Source: Alphaproteobacteria bacterium (GTDB lineage: Bacteria > Pseudomonadota > Alphaproteobacteria > UBA9219 > RFNS01). Taken from it: a DNA stretch of 64,000 nucleotides. The first letter of the stretch is position 1. The number at the start of each line of letters is the position of its first letter. Below the pieces are notes generated by a model. It did not search any database, was not told where the DNA came from, and saw only the letters and a program-made list of their open reading frames with translations. Positions 32,760-42,984 of the stretch are shown piece by piece. Location: NCBI GenBank assembly GCA_037200005.1, contig JBBCGY010000002.1:62001-126000 (forward strand). The letters run 5' to 3'. Made by a program: the position numbers and the translations under genes.

Positions 32760-33854
32760 TTATGGCTCCTCTTTCTTCGCCTGCGGCGGCTTGATCATTT
32801 CGCTCAGCGGCAAATAAGTTCCCTTAAGCGTGGGATCGACGATGACCTTGCGGGCATCCTTGAGAACCGTTTCCATCGTTTCCAGATACATCTGCCGCGC
32901 GGTTACGTCGCGGGCATTCTGGTATGACTGCAGGACGCTAAGAAAGCGTTCGGCATTGCCGTGCGCCTGATTGACGATCTGTTCCTTATAGGCGGACGCT
33001 TCCTGCAGCATTTTCGCCGCCTGGCCTTCGGCCTCCGGCACGATGTTGTTGTGATAAGTCTCGGCCTGGTTGATCTTGGTTTCCTTGTCGCTGCGGGCGC
33101 GGGTCACGTCCTGAAAGGCGTCGTTGACTTCCGGCGGCGGCATCGCGCCGCGCAGATTGACCTGAGTAATTTCGATGCCCGTCTGGTATTGATCGAGGGT
33201 TTTCTGCATCAGATCGGTCGTTTTCCGCTCGATCGCGTCGCGTCCGCTGGTAATCGCGGTCTGGATGTTGGATTGGCCGATAACTTCGCGCATCGCGCTT
33301 TCGGCAACCGCCTTGACGGTCAGCGGCGGGTCCTTGATGTTGAAGACGTAGTCTTTCACCCGGGCGGGATCGACCTGCCACAAAACATCGAAATTAACGT
33401 CGATGATATTCTCGTCGCTGGTCAGCATCATGCTTTCTTCGGGGTCGCGCGCATCGCCACTGCGATAGCCGACCTCGATTTTGCGGGCGGACGTGACTTC
33501 GGCCACGATAACGTCTTCGAGCGGATAAGGCAGGTGATAATGCAAGCCCGGCCCCACGACATTGCGGGCGTCGCCGAAGCGCATGACGATGCCTAGTTGC
33601 GCCGAATTGATTTGAAACAACCCGCTCGCGGACCAGATAAGCAGAAGCATCAGGCCGAAAATGGTGAAAACCTTGCCGCCGCCGATATGCCCGCCCATAA
33701 AGTCATTGAAGAAGGAAACCGCCGCTTTTTTCAGGCCCTCCAAGTCGGATGGCGGACGCTGGCCGTTGCCGCCGGGTTGAGTCCAGGGATTGCCGCCGGA
33801 GGGACGCTTGCCGCCCGGACTGCCCCACGGATTGCCTTGGTTTTCGCCTGCCAT
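32760..33854 (-). CDS. hflK: FtsH protease modulator HflK
   Basis: The 364-residue partner of HflC. An N-terminal glycine/proline/asparagine-rich cytosolic tail (GSPGGKRPSGGNPW) precedes a membrane segment (FGLMLLLIWSASGLFQI, near residue 70) and the SPFH domain (LGIVMRFGDARNVVGPGLHYH). A helical C-terminus follows with AETYHNNIVPEAEGQAAKML. Together with HflC it controls FtsH access to membrane substrates. The promoter lies in the AT-rich gap shared with the divergent mrp gene. Confidence 0.95.
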   Translation of the reverse strand: MAGENQGNPWGSPGGKRPSGGNPWTQPGGNGQRPPSDLEGLKKAAVSFFNDFMGGHIGGGKVFTIFGLMLLLIWSASGLFQINSAQLGIVMRFGDARNVVGPGLHYHLPYPLEDVIVAEVTSARKIEVGYRSGDARDPEESMMLTSDENIIDVNFDVLWQVDPARVKDYVFNIKDPPLTVKAVAESAMREVIGQSNIQTAITSGRDAIERKTTDLMQKTLDQYQTGIEITQVNLRGAMPPPEVNDAFQDVTRARSDKETKINQAETYHNNIVPEAEGQAAKMLQEASAYKEQIVNQAHGNAERFLSVLQSYQNARDVTARQMYLETMETVLKDARKVIVDPTLKGTYLPLSEMIKPPQAKKEEP

Positions 33855-33934
33855 CGGAATAAAGCTCCAATTTGGATGGAATGAAGTGCTATATTTAAGC
33901 TATCTATGGCTTTGTCAACATATGCTGGAAAATT

Positions 33935-35035
33935 ATGCCTGAAATAACTGAAACCGCTATTCGCAAGGCGTTAAGCCGGGTTATCGATCCCGCCCACGGC
34001 AAAGATATCGTGACGCTGAATCATGTGAGCGGAATCGCCATCAAGGACGATATCGGGGGATCGCATATATTCTTCTCGCTCGAGGTCGATCCGGCGCGTG
34101 GCCCGGTGCTGGAAGACATTCGCCAGCATGCAGAAAACGCGGTCAAGCAGATCGCCGGAGTCAGTATGGTGACGGCCGTGCTGACGGCGCATCGCGGCGC
34201 CTCGAAACAAGCCATGGGGAAGGGGCCTCCGCGCGCCTCGACGCAAGCGGCGGTGCCGGGAATCAAGCATATCGTGGCCGTGGCTTCGGGCAAGGGCGGC
34301 GTGGGCAAATCGACCATGGCCGTCAATTTGGCGGCGGCGTTCGCGGCGGACAATCTGCGCGTCGGGCTGATGGACGCGGATATCTACGGGCCTTCGGTGC
34401 CGCGCATGCTCGGCATCGCGGACAAGAAGCCGGAAATGCTGGAAGGAAAGAAGCTGCAGCCGATCCATGCGGCGGGCATGCAGGTCATGTCGATGGGGTT
34501 CCTGGTCGCCGAGGATAATCCGGTGATCTGGCGCGGCCCCATGGTCATGGGCGCGATCCAGCAGTTTCTGCGCGACGTCGCGTGGGGCGAGCTGGATATC
34601 CTGGTCGTCGATATGCCGCCGGGAACCGGGGACGCTCAATTGACTCTGGCGCAGCAAGTGCCGCTCTCCGGAGCCGTCATCGTCACGACGCCGCAAGACA
34701 TCTCCCTGATCGATGCCCGCAAGGGATTGAATATGTTTCGCCGGGTGGACGTCCCCATTTTGGGCCTCGTCGAGAATATGAGTTATTTTATCTGTCCGCA
34801 TTGCTCCGGACGCAGCGAGATTTTCAGCCATGGCGGCGGACGAAGCGAGGCCGGGAAATTGGAATGCGATTTCCTCGGCGAAGTGCCGCTTGATCTCGAA
34901 GTTCGGCAAAGCATGGATGCCGGAAAGCCTATTGTCGTCGCCAACCCTAACGGCACCCAGGCCATGGTTTTCAAAAACATCGCGGCCCGCATTCTGAAGA
35001 AGCTGAATGAAGGCGCGAAGGTTGTCGCGGAATGA
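33935..35035 (+). CDS. mrp: Mrp/ApbC iron-sulfur carrier ATPase
   Basis: The protein (366 aa) loads Fe-S clusters onto targets and belongs to the Mrp/NBP35 family. The N-terminal MIP18/DUF59 domain covers about residues 1-85 (VIDPAHGKDIVTLNHV). The deviant Walker A motif GKGGVGKST is at 119-127, with DADIYGPSVPRML at 154-166, and the CxxC in FICPHCSGRSEIF near residue 288. TGGAAA lies before the start at 33935, divergent from hflK. Gene symbol could equally be apbC. Confidence 0.95.
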   Translation: MPEITETAIRKALSRVIDPAHGKDIVTLNHVSGIAIKDDIGGSHIFFSLEVDPARGPVLEDIRQHAENAVKQIAGVSMVTAVLTAHRGASKQAMGKGPPRASTQAAVPGIKHIVAVASGKGGVGKSTMAVNLAAAFAADNLRVGLMDADIYGPSVPRMLGIADKKPEMLEGKKLQPIHAAGMQVMSMGFLVAEDNPVIWRGPMVMGAIQQFLRDVAWGELDILVVDMPPGTGDAQLTLAQQVPLSGAVIVTTPQDISLIDARKGLNMFRRVDVPILGLVENMSYFICPHCSGRSEIFSHGGGRSEAGKLECDFLGEVPLDLEVRQSMDAGKPIVVANPNGTQAMVFKNIAARILKKLNEGAKVVAE

Positions 35036-35078
35036 CTGTGGATATATAAACCGTGGATTATGCGTTGGGAGCTATTCA

Positions 35079-35579
35079 ATGACTGAAACCCCTCAAAAAT
35101 TCTTTCCGGTGAGCTGGGAAGAGCTTCACCGCCACGGCAAGGCCCTGGCATGGCGCTTGATCGACAAGGGGCCATGGCACGGCATCATCGCCATCACGCG
35201 CGGCGGGCTGGTTCCGGCGGCTATCGTGGCGCGCGAACTCGATCTCCGCGTGATTGAAACCGCCTGCATTATCGGGTATCGCGCCGAACCGGCAAGCGGC
35301 GCGTTGCCGGAAGCGCAAATCATCAAGCCGCCCGCCGTTACCGGCGACGGTTCGGGCTGGCTGGTGATCGACGATCTGGTGGATACCGGCAGGACGGCAG
35401 AAATCCTGCGCCGCACCTATCCCAAGGCGCATTTCGCGACTATCTATGCCAAGCCGCAGGGCAGGCCGCAGGTCGATACTTTCATCACCGAAGTCAGCCA
35501 GGACACCTGGATTTATTTCCCATGGGACATCGATCTGCAATTCTCGCAGCCGATTGCGAAGCAAAAGCAAAGCACGTGA
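35079..35579 (+). CDS. gpt: xanthine phosphoribosyltransferase
   Basis: The 166-residue enzyme transfers phosphoribosyl from PRPP to xanthine (and guanine) in purine salvage. The PRPP loop VIDDLVDTGRTAE (about residues 101-113) and the flexible TRGGLVPAAIVARELD region match the Gpt type. A TTGGGAG site precedes the ATG at 35079. The stop overlaps the GTG start of the following RNA methyltransferase (GTGA). Confidence 0.92.
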   Translation: MTETPQKFFPVSWEELHRHGKALAWRLIDKGPWHGIIAITRGGLVPAAIVARELDLRVIETACIIGYRAEPASGALPEAQIIKPPAVTGDGSGWLVIDDLVDTGRTAEILRRTYPKAHFATIYAKPQGRPQVDTFITEVSQDTWIYFPWDIDLQFSQPIAKQKQST

Positions 35580-36760
35580 CCTATCCCGCCATCAAACTTC
35601 AGTCTCAGCGCCATAAGCGCGCCGCGTCCGGCCATCCATGGATTTTCAGCAATGAAATCGCGATGGATGAAGCGGCGAAGGCATTGCCGCCCGGCAGCAT
35701 GGCTGAATTCCGCGAGGCGAACGGCAAGCTGATCGGCGTCGGCTCGTTCCATCCTCATACGCTTATCAGCGGCAGGATTTACGAACGCGGCGATGCGTCC
35801 ATCGACCGGAACTGGTTTGCCGAAAAGTTTCGGACGGCGCTGGCGCTGCGCCAAAAGCTTTACGGCGATCCCTTTTACCGCCTGATCCATGCCGAAGCCG
35901 ATGGTCTGCCCGGCCTGATCGTCGACCGCTATGGCAGGCATGTGATCGTTCAATTGAATATAGCGGGGATGGACCGCGCCAGAGAGGATATCATCGCGGC
36001 TTTGGATGATGTCATTGCCCCCGAGACGATCATCCTGCGCAACGATAGCGGATCGCGAACGCTGGAGGGATTATCGCAGGAGGTCGTTGCCGCCAAAGGC
36101 GCTTTGCCCGGGCGGATCGAGCTGCGCGAAAACAATTTGCGATTTGCCGCTGATTTGTCGGGCGGGCAAAAGACCGGCTGGTTCTATGACCAGCGCGGCA
36201 ACCGCGCGCTCATTGCCGGTTTTTGCCGCGATGCGAGAATGCTGGATGTCTATTGCCATACCGGCGGTTTCGCGATTAACGCCGCCGCGGCGGGCGCGGC
36301 GCATGTGACCGGCGTCGATGCTTCCGAGCTGGCGCTCGATTGCGCGGCGGAAGCGGCGAAGCTGAACGGGCTCGACGCGAAATGCTCGTGGCGACGCGGC
36401 GAAGCTTTCGCGGCGCTCGCGGACTATGCGGCGGCGGGAGAAGCATTCGACGTGGTGGTCGCCGACCCGCCCGCCTTCATCAAAAACCGCAAGGACATTG
36501 CCTCCGGTTCGCGCGGATACCGCAAGCTTGCGCGGCTGGCTGCCGCGCTGGTGACTCCGGGCGGGTTTTTATTTATCGCTTCATGCAGCCATCATATGGA
36601 GCTTGGCAATTTTATCGAGCAAACCGCTTCGGGTCTGCGCGATGCCGGGCGGACGGGGCAAATCCTGCAAACCGTGTTCGCCGCCGCCGATCACCCCATG
36701 CATCCGCATCTGCCGGAAAGCGCGTATCTGAAAGGAATCCTGTTCCGTATTGTTTCCTGA
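35576..36760 (+). CDS. RlmI-type rRNA (cytosine-C5) methyltransferase
   Basis: The 394-residue protein resembles class I SAM methyltransferases of the RlmI type that methylate 23S rRNA cytosines. An N-terminal PUA domain (about 1-80) is recognised by SGHPWIFSNEI, the central region carries AEADGLPGLIVDRYG, and the SAM domain shows the motif LDVYCHTGGFAINAAAAG and DPPAFIKNRKD. GTG at 35576 is inferred from its overlap with the gpt stop. Which rRNA site is modified is not clear from sequence. Confidence 0.88.
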   Translation: MTYPAIKLQSQRHKRAASGHPWIFSNEIAMDEAAKALPPGSMAEFREANGKLIGVGSFHPHTLISGRIYERGDASIDRNWFAEKFRTALALRQKLYGDPFYRLIHAEADGLPGLIVDRYGRHVIVQLNIAGMDRAREDIIAALDDVIAPETIILRNDSGSRTLEGLSQEVVAAKGALPGRIELRENNLRFAADLSGGQKTGWFYDQRGNRALIAGFCRDARMLDVYCHTGGFAINAAAAGAAHVTGVDASELALDCAAEAAKLNGLDAKCSWRRGEAFAALADYAAAGEAFDVVVADPPAFIKNRKDIASGSRGYRKLARLAAALVTPGGFLFIASCSHHMELGNFIEQTASGLRDAGRTGQILQTVFAAADHPMHPHLPESAYLKGILFRIVS

Positions 36761-36861
36761 GGCCGGAAAGAAGAAATTTACCGGATCATTTACGCAATCT
36801 TATGGGGCGACAAATTATATTTTGATTTTAGGCTTTCATTAACCTGGAAAGCGGCTGCGGG

Positions 36862-37464
36862 ATGCCGATGATCGCTGAACATGTTTCGTGGGGCTACGCT
36901 GGCTCGAAAGGCTGGGTGGTGGGTCATGTCGCCAATCTCGGCGGGTTCAGCTATTTCGCGGGCGATCTTTTGCTGTTCGTCGTGGGAACCGGCAATGCAT
37001 CGCTGCATCAGGTAGTTTCGTCCCTTGCTTTTCTCGCCAGTTCGGTTGTTTTCAGCCGTTATGGGCATCGCGACAACGGCTTCGCGCTGGGCTGCGCATT
37101 GTCCGGGGCTGGCATGGCAATCGCGACCATTCCCGATATCATGCATTACGCCCAAGCGGCGACCGCCGTGGGGCTGGCGGTTTTTACCGTCAGCCAGATT
37201 TTAGGGATATTCAGCCAGTCTCTCACCAAGGCTTTCGGCGAAACGGAAAGCACGGTGGTCAAGAATACGCTCGGCCATCCGCGCATGATGATGGGGATGC
37301 TGGCGCTGGTATCCAAGGCGCCGATGCTGGCGGATGCCGTCGGGAACAGCGAAGCAGGGTGGACGGCCGTCCTTATTTTATGGGCTTTCGGCGATATTTT
37401 GTGCGGTGTGTCAAAACCCAGGGCCGAGCCTGCCGCTATTTCCGCGAAACTTGACCGGGTTTAG
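36862..37464 (+). CDS. hypothetical membrane protein, 200 aa
   Basis: The protein has about five hydrophobic segments (near residues 25-40, 50-65, 72-92, 98-118 and 165-182), including [14 protein letters not shown] and [19 protein letters not shown]. No family is recognised, so it is called an integral inner-membrane protein only. A possible lipA promoter lies in its last codons, and it ends 24 bases before lipA. Confidence 0.6.
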   Translation: MPMIAEHVSWGYAGSKGWVVGHVANLGGFSYFAGDLLLFVVGTGNASLHQVVSSLAFLASSVVFSRYGHRDNGFALGCALSGAGMAIATIPDIMHYAQAATAVGLAVFTVSQILGIFSQSLTKAFGETESTVVKNTLGHPRMMMGMLALVSKAPMLADAVGNSEAGWTAVLILWAFGDILCGVSKPRAEPAAISAKLDRV

Positions 37465-37481
37465 TCAAATTCTGCTATATT
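37451..37481 (+). promoter_or_regulatory. lipA promoter, extended -10
   Basis: TTGACC (37451-37456) and TATATT (37476-37481) are separated by 19 bases, with a TGC extension before the -10. The lipA ATG at 37488 lies seven bases after the -10, so the mRNA would be leaderless. Confidence 0.45.
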
Positions 37482-37487
37482 CAGCCT

Positions 37488-38426
37488 ATGCTGGACAGTC
37501 CCGTCAAACCCCGCCATCCCGAAAAAGCGCACCGGCCCGATAATCCGGTTCAGCGCAAGCCGGACTGGATTCGCGTCAAGGCTCCCAACAGCCCGGAATA
37601 TTTCGCGACGCGCGATCTCGTGCGCGAGCATAAGCTGCATACCGTCTGCGAGGAAGCGGCCTGCCCGAATATCGGCGAATGCTGGAAACAGAAGCACGCC
37701 ACCTTCATGATCCTAGGTTCGGTCTGCACACGGGCCTGCTCGTTCTGCAATGTCGCGACCGGCAAGCCCGATCTCCTTGATCCGCATGAGCCGGAGCGGG
37801 TAGGGGATGCGGTTGCCAAACTTGGGCTGCATCATGTGGTGATTACCTCGGTCGACCGCGACGATCTCGATGATGGCGGCGCGGGGCATTTCGCGCGCGT
37901 CATTCTCGCCATCCGCAAATCGTCGCCCGGCACGACGGTCGAAGTGCTGACGCCCGACTTCATGCGCAAGGACGGCGCGCTGGAGCAAGTCATCGAGGCG
38001 CGGCCCGACGTGTTCAATCACAACCTCGAAACCGTGCCGCGCCTGTATCCCTCCATCCGTCCCGGCGCGCGCTATTTCACGTCGCTCGCTTTGCTGCAAC
38101 GCGCGAAGCAGCTTGATCCCACTATATTTACGAAATCAGGATTGATGGCGGGCCTCGGCGAAGAGCGCGAAGAAGTCATGCAGGTCATGGACGATCTGCG
38201 CGCCGCCGATGTCGATTTCCTGACCATCGGGCAATATCTGCAACCGACGCCCAAGCATGCCGCCGTGGCGAAATTCGCCACGCCGGACGAGTTTGCCGAT
38301 TACGCCACCCTCGGGCGCGGCAAGGGATTTCTCCTGGTCGCCAGTTCACCTTTGACACGCTCATCCTATCACGCGGGCGATGATTTCAAGAAATTGCAGG
38401 CGGCGCGGACTGCCATTCGTCCATAG
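37488..38426 (+). CDS. lipA: lipoyl synthase
   Basis: LipA is a radical-SAM enzyme that inserts two sulfurs into octanoyl groups on lipoyl domains. The auxiliary cluster cysteines are Cys54, Cys59 and Cys65 ([14 protein letters not shown]), and the radical-SAM cluster is Cys80, Cys84 and Cys87 in CTRACSFCN. Length 312 is normal. No ribosome site is seen; a promoter ends seven bases before the ATG. The COQ10/RatA gene follows after two bases, the arrangement lipA plus COQ10-like protein common in alphaproteobacteria. Confidence 0.97.
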   Translation: MLDSPVKPRHPEKAHRPDNPVQRKPDWIRVKAPNSPEYFATRDLVREHKLHTVCEEAACPNIGECWKQKHATFMILGSVCTRACSFCNVATGKPDLLDPHEPERVGDAVAKLGLHHVVITSVDRDDLDDGGAGHFARVILAIRKSSPGTTVEVLTPDFMRKDGALEQVIEARPDVFNHNLETVPRLYPSIRPGARYFTSLALLQRAKQLDPTIFTKSGLMAGLGEEREEVMQVMDDLRAADVDFLTIGQYLQPTPKHAAVAKFATPDEFADYATLGRGKGFLLVASSPLTRSSYHAGDDFKKLQAARTAIRP

Positions 38427-38428
38427 CT

Positions 38429-38857
38429 ATGCCCCGCCATTCCGAAACCAGATTTTTGCCATACACGCCGGAGCAATTGTTCGATCTCGTCGCGGATATC
38501 GAACGCTATCCGGAATTCCTGCCCTGGTGCGCCGCCGCGCGCATCGTGGAGCGCAAGGGCGACACGGTGAAAGCCGATCTGATCGTCGGTTATAAGGCGC
38601 TGCGCGAGAAATTCACCTCGGTGGTGACGCTGACTCCGAAAAGCCGGATCGATGTCGCCTATGCGGGCGGGCCGCTGTCGCACCTGAAAAACGACTGGCG
38701 CTTCACGCCCGCGCCGGGCGGGTGCGACCTCAGCTTCGATCTCGAATTCGCGCTCAAATCCACGCTGCTCGCGGGCATGATGGAGGCCTTTCTGGAAAAG
38801 GCGATCATGCGCATGGCCCAGGCTTTCGAGGAGCGCGCGAAGGCGGTTTATGGTTAA
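38429..38857 (+). CDS. COQ10/RatA-family START-like protein
   Basis: The 142-residue protein belongs to the polyketide-cyclase/START family that includes mitochondrial Coq10 (ubiquinone binding) and E. coli RatA. Family segments are FLPYTPEQLFDLVADIERYP, EFLPWCAAARIVE and LKNDWRFTPAPGG near 89-101. In alphaproteobacteria it is usually next to lipA, as here, and is thought to assist respiratory quinone use rather than act as a toxin. The gene is intact. Confidence 0.9.
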   Translation: MPRHSETRFLPYTPEQLFDLVADIERYPEFLPWCAAARIVERKGDTVKADLIVGYKALREKFTSVVTLTPKSRIDVAYAGGPLSHLKNDWRFTPAPGGCDLSFDLEFALKSTLLAGMMEAFLEKAIMRMAQAFEERAKAVYG

Positions 38858-38959
38858 CGGCTTGTTGATATTTTCTATTACTTTCATGAAATCGGTGTCA
38901 TCATTTTCTTAATCTCCAAAGCGATTTTTCGCGTAAGAATTTTTAAATGGAGGCTGAAA

Positions 38960-39451
38960 ATGACGATAGATAAAGATAGCCGCTGCGCCGGAAAGATCGA
39001 CGTTCTGATCAATCTGGCTGCCGATCCCGAAAGCTCCACGCATCAACGACATACCGCTTGCTACGGTCTTGGCGCGTTCGCCGGTTTAGGCAGCGTAAAA
39101 GCCGCTGCCGCCATAACCCAAATCACCAAGGTCTACCCTTCGACGCAGGATTTCAGCACGAACGGCCAGGGGCTGATCCCGTTATTCGCGGCCATGTTCG
39201 ATACGAAAGCTGCAAGCATGGAACGGGAAGCGGCCGCTTACGGACTCGGCGCCTATGCTGCCCTTGGCAACGACCGGGCGCTGAAAGCGTTGCTGCTGGT
39301 GACCGGGAATGAGGAGCTTAATCCCACGATCCGGGCCTACGCCATCGATGCCTTGCATGTTGCGGATAGTCAAACATCTTGGGCGCGGCTTGTGCCGGAA
39401 CAGCCTTCGCGCGCCGTGAGAGCGGTCGGGTTGCCGGCATATGAAGGCTGA
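38960..39451 (+). CDS. HEAT-like repeat hypothetical protein
   Basis: The 163-residue product consists of helical pairs like HEAT repeats (HQRHTACYGLGAFAGLGSVK and REAAAYGLGAYAALGNDRAL are two near-identical units 70 residues apart). No catalytic residues are seen. It may be a scaffold for protein interactions. An AT-rich gap of about 100 bases precedes it; the ATG follows GGAGG at a nine-base spacing. Confidence 0.65.
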   Translation: MTIDKDSRCAGKIDVLINLAADPESSTHQRHTACYGLGAFAGLGSVKAAAAITQITKVYPSTQDFSTNGQGLIPLFAAMFDTKAASMEREAAAYGLGAYAALGNDRALKALLLVTGNEELNPTIRAYAIDALHVADSQTSWARLVPEQPSRAVRAVGLPAYEG

Positions 39452-39462
39452 GATGGTGGACG

Positions 39463-39798
39463 TTACGCCGCGCTGGCGACGCCCTTGTCCTTGAGCAATT
39501 GCTGCAATTCGCCGGACTGATACATTTCCTTCATGATGTCGCAGCCGCCGATGAATTCGCCCTTGATGTAAAGCTGCGGGATCGTCGGCCAGTTGCTGAA
39601 ATGCTTGATGCCTTCGCGCAGGCCGGGATCGGTCAGCACGTCGACATCCTTGAACGCCACGCCGAGCATGGTCAGGATTTGCGCCGACGCCGCCGAAAAG
39701 CCGCATTGCGGAAACGCCGCCGTGCCCTTCATGTAAAGAACGACGGCATTGGCGCTGACATCCGCCTTGATGCGCTCGAATACGGGATTGGTGTTCAT
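39463..39798 (-). CDS. grxD: monothiol glutaredoxin, Grx4 type
   Basis: The 111-residue protein has the single-cysteine active site CGFS at Cys32, the thioredoxin fold and the motifs WPTIPQLYIKGEFIGGCDI. It carries or transfers 2Fe-2S clusters, often with BolA. The ATG at 39798 has AGGAG upstream. The bolA gene is next upstream on the same strand, 14 bases away, a pairing widely conserved. Confidence 0.96.
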   Translation of the reverse strand: MNTNPVFERIKADVSANAVVLYMKGTAAFPQCGFSAASAQILTMLGVAFKDVDVLTDPGLREGIKHFSNWPTIPQLYIKGEFIGGCDIMKEMYQSGELQQLLKDKGVASAA

Positions 39799-39812
39799 AA
39801 TAGTCTCCTGTT

Positions 39813-40046
39813 TCATTCCTGTGGAATTATCGTCGTCAGCGCCAGCGCGTGCGGCAGGCCGGTTTTGCCTTCCAGCGCCGCGTAGACCATCTGATGCTGC
39901 TGCACGCGCGTTTTGCCCGCGAAGGATGGGCTTTCGACGATTGCGGCGAAATGATCGCCATCGCCGCGCGTATCCTTTACGTCGATCCGCGCGCCGGGCA
40001 GCGCCGCTTCGATCATTTGCCTGATTTGTTCCGCGTTCATGGTCAT
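39813..40046 (-). CDS. bolA: BolA family protein
   Basis: The 77-residue BolA-like protein shows the helix-turn-strand fold and the conserved His in a [13 protein letters not shown] segment. It forms a heterodimer with monothiol glutaredoxins to handle 2Fe-2S clusters. Its ATG overlaps the purL stop by four bases (ATGA) and grxD follows it, so purL, bolA and grxD are probably one transcript. Confidence 0.92.
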   Translation of the reverse strand: MTMNAEQIRQMIEAALPGARIDVKDTRGDGDHFAAIVESPSFAGKTRVQQHQMVYAALEGKTGLPHALALTTIIPQE

Positions 40047-42259
40047 TGTTTCTTGCCCATATAATCCGGCAGCCAGCTTTCATGCGCTTTTCTCAGCGCC
40101 GCGACATCCACCGCGCTGCCGTCGATCATCTGCAGGTCGCCCCCGCCCGCGATGCCGATACGCTTCGCCGGTATACCGGCCTTTTTCGCCGCTTGCAAAA
40201 TCGGGTCCGGTTGCGCGGCGGTAACCACATAGCACGCCTGGTCTTCGCTGAACCAGTAAGTGGGGTGCGCCGGCTGGAAATCAAGCGCCGCGCCGAGATT
40301 GCCTGCCATCGCCATTTCGGCCAGCGCGATCAGCAATCCGCCGTCGCTGATGTCGTGGCAGGCGTTCACCTGGCCTTCGTCAATTAGCTTACGAACGAAA
40401 TCGCCGTGCTTCTTTTCCGCCGAAAGATCGACCGGCGGCGGCGTGCCGATTTCCTTGCCGTGGATCTCGCGTAAGTAAATCGATTGGCCGATGTGTCCGT
40501 TTAAGTTGCCGATCAGCAGGATGGAGTCGCCCTCGTTCTTGAACGCGGTATTCATGGCCTTGCCGACGTCCTGCAAAATCCCGACGCCGCCTATGGTGGG
40601 CGTGGGCAGAATAGCGACCCCCTGAGTTTCGTTATAGAGGCTGCAATTGCCGGAGACGACGGGATAATCGAGCGTGAGGCATGCTTCTTTCATGCCCTGA
40701 ATCGCGCCCGCGAACTGGCCCATGATGCGCGGCTTTTCCGGATTCCCGAAATTCATGTTGTCGGTGATGGCGAGCGGCAAAGCGCCGACCGCCGTCAGGT
40801 TGCGCCAGCTTTCGGCCACCGCCTGCTTGCCGCCCATAACCGGATCGGCGAAGCAATAGCGCGGCGTGCAGTCCGACGTCATGGCCAGCGCCTTATTCGT
40901 GCCATGCACGCGCACCACGGCGGCGTCTCCGCCGGAGCCTTGGGCAGTATCGGCGCCCACGGTGTTGTCATATTGCTCATAGACCCAGCGGCGCGAGCAT
41001 AAGTCCGCCGTCGCCAGCATTTTTTCCAGCACGGTGAAAGGATTCATGCGCGCGGGCAGGGGATAGTCGCGGCCATCGACGCCCGGCTGCGGCGGCGTGG
41101 GTTCCCAGGGGCGCTCATACAGCGGCGCCTTGTCGACCAGTTCCGCGACCGGCATATCGGCTTCGATCTTGCCATGCTGGCGCACGACCAGGCGGCCTGT
41201 GTCGGTCAGCTTGCCGACCACGGCGAAATCAAGCTCCCATTTGTGGAAGATTTTCTCCGCCGCCGCTTCGCGCCCAGGCTTGAGGATGATGAGCATCCGC
41301 TCCTGGCTTTCGGACAGCATGATGTCGTAGGCAGTCATGCCGGTTTCGCGCTGCGGCACGTTGTCGAGATCGAGATCGATGCCAAGCCCGCCGCGCGCCG
41401 CCATTTCCACCGAGGATGAGGTCAGCCCCGCCGCGCCCATATCCTGAATCGCGATGATCGCGTCGGTTGCCATCAGTTCGAGGCAGGCTTCGATCAGCAG
41501 CTTTTCGATGAAGGGATCGCCGACCTGAACGGTGGGGCGCTTGCTCTCGGCGTCGGCGCCGAATTCGGCCGAGGCCATGCTCGCGCCCTTGATGCCGTCG
41601 CGTCCGGTCTTCGAGCCGACATAGATCACATTGTTGCCGATGCCCGCCGCCTTGGCGTAGAAAATCTTGTCCGCCTGCGCGACGCCTACGGTCATCGCAT
41701 TGACCAGACAGTTACCGTTATAGCTGGGATGGAAATTCAACTCGCCGCCGACAGTGGGAATGCCGACGCAATTACCATAGCCGCCGATGCCGGACACGAC
41801 GCCGGACAATAATTGCCGTGTCTTCGGATGATCCGGCGCGCCGAAGCGCAGCGCGTTGAGGTTGGCGATCGGCCTCGCGCCCATCGTGAATACGTCTCGC
41901 AGGATGCCGCCGACGCCCGTCGCCGCGCCTTGATACGGTTCGATATAAGACGGGTGATTATGGCTTTCCATCTTGAAGATCGCCGCCTGGCCGTCGCCGA
42001 TATCGATGACGCCCGCATTCTCGCCGGGGCCGCAGATGACCCAGGGCGCGGTGGTCGGCAATTGCTTGAGCCAGACCTTGCTGGATTTATAGGAGCAATG
42101 CTCGGACCACATCACCGACGCGATGCCGAGTTCGGCGATGCCCGGCTCGCGCGCCAGCATGGCGCACAGCAAATCATATTCGCCGTCGGTCATGCCGTGC
42201 TCGCGCGCCGTGGCGCGTATGGGATCGACGGAAGACGTTTTCTGAACAGCAGCACTCAT
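40043..42259 (-). CDS. purL: FGAM synthase large subunit PurL
   Basis: PurL uses ATP and ammonia to turn FGAR into FGAM in purine synthesis. The 738-residue protein shows the small-type PurL layout with two AIR-synthase-like halves: [20 protein letters not shown] near residue 93, [16 protein letters not shown], and [20 protein letters not shown] in the second half. The glutaminase PurQ is encoded just upstream, overlapping by four bases. PurS, the third subunit of such complexes, is not seen here. Confidence 0.96.
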   Translation of the reverse strand: MSAAVQKTSSVDPIRATAREHGMTDGEYDLLCAMLAREPGIAELGIASVMWSEHCSYKSSKVWLKQLPTTAPWVICGPGENAGVIDIGDGQAAIFKMESHNHPSYIEPYQGAATGVGGILRDVFTMGARPIANLNALRFGAPDHPKTRQLLSGVVSGIGGYGNCVGIPTVGGELNFHPSYNGNCLVNAMTVGVAQADKIFYAKAAGIGNNVIYVGSKTGRDGIKGASMASAEFGADAESKRPTVQVGDPFIEKLLIEACLELMATDAIIAIQDMGAAGLTSSSVEMAARGGLGIDLDLDNVPQRETGMTAYDIMLSESQERMLIILKPGREAAAEKIFHKWELDFAVVGKLTDTGRLVVRQHGKIEADMPVAELVDKAPLYERPWEPTPPQPGVDGRDYPLPARMNPFTVLEKMLATADLCSRRWVYEQYDNTVGADTAQGSGGDAAVVRVHGTNKALAMTSDCTPRYCFADPVMGGKQAVAESWRNLTAVGALPLAITDNMNFGNPEKPRIMGQFAGAIQGMKEACLTLDYPVVSGNCSLYNETQGVAILPTPTIGGVGILQDVGKAMNTAFKNEGDSILLIGNLNGHIGQSIYLREIHGKEIGTPPPVDLSAEKKHGDFVRKLIDEGQVNACHDISDGGLLIALAEMAMAGNLGAALDFQPAHPTYWFSEDQACYVVTAAQPDPILQAAKKAGIPAKRIGIAGGGDLQMIDGSAVDVAALRKAHESWLPDYMGKKQ

Positions 42260-42918
42260 GAAAGAGACTCAACCAAACTTTTGAAAAGATTCATCCCGTC
42301 CGTATTGCCATGCAGCGGCTCGATGACGCGCTCGGGATGGGGCATCATGCCCATGACATTGCCGCGTTCATTGACGATTCCGGCGATGTCGTCGGCGGAG
42401 CCGTTGGGATTGTTCGTGTAACGAAAGACGATCTGTCCGTTATCGCGCAGCTTCTTCAGCGTCTCGCCGTCGGCGAAATAATTGCCTTCGCCATGCGCGA
42501 CGGGGATCGTGAGTTCCTGTCCCGCGGCATAGCGGCGGGTGAAATCGGTATTGGTGTTGGCGACGCTGAGGCCCACGGGCTTGGCGATGAATTTCAGGCC
42601 GCTGTTCCGCAGCAGGACGCCGGGCAATAATTGTGTTTCGCAGAGAATCTGAAAGCCGTTGCAGATGCCAAGAACGCGCACGCCTTCATGCGCGCGCTTG
42701 ATGACGGTTTTCATGATCGGCGAGTGGGCTGCCATCGCGCCGGTGCGCAGATAGTCGCCATAGGAAAACCCGCCGGGCAGGATGATGAGATCGACGGACG
42801 GCAGATCGGCGTCGCCATGCCAGGCCATGATCGCGGCCTGGCCGGTTGCCTGCTTAATGGCTTCCGCGGCGTCGCGGTCGCAATTCGATCCTGGAAAAAC
42901 AACGATAGCGGTGCGCAT
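42256..42918 (-). CDS. purQ: FGAM synthase glutaminase subunit PurQ
   Basis: PurQ releases ammonia from glutamine for PurL. The 220-residue protein has the class I amidotransferase nucleophile Cys86 in [13 protein letters not shown], and the His-Glu pair in [11 protein letters not shown]. The ATG at 42918 is chosen because the conserved [16 protein letters not shown] begins there and a GGAGAG site lies about 10 bases upstream; an in-frame TTG nine bases earlier is unlikely. It overlaps purL by four bases. Confidence 0.96.
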   Translation of the reverse strand: MRTAIVVFPGSNCDRDAAEAIKQATGQAAIMAWHGDADLPSVDLIILPGGFSYGDYLRTGAMAAHSPIMKTVIKRAHEGVRVLGICNGFQILCETQLLPGVLLRNSGLKFIAKPVGLSVANTNTDFTRRYAAGQELTIPVAHGEGNYFADGETLKKLRDNGQIVFRYTNNPNGSADDIAGIVNERGNVMGMMPHPERVIEPLHGNTDGMNLFKSLVESLS

Positions 42919-42984
42919 ATAATACAAGACTCTCCGGGTTTCCGGCGCACTCTAAGGACTAAATATCGGGGGAGCAATCAATAG

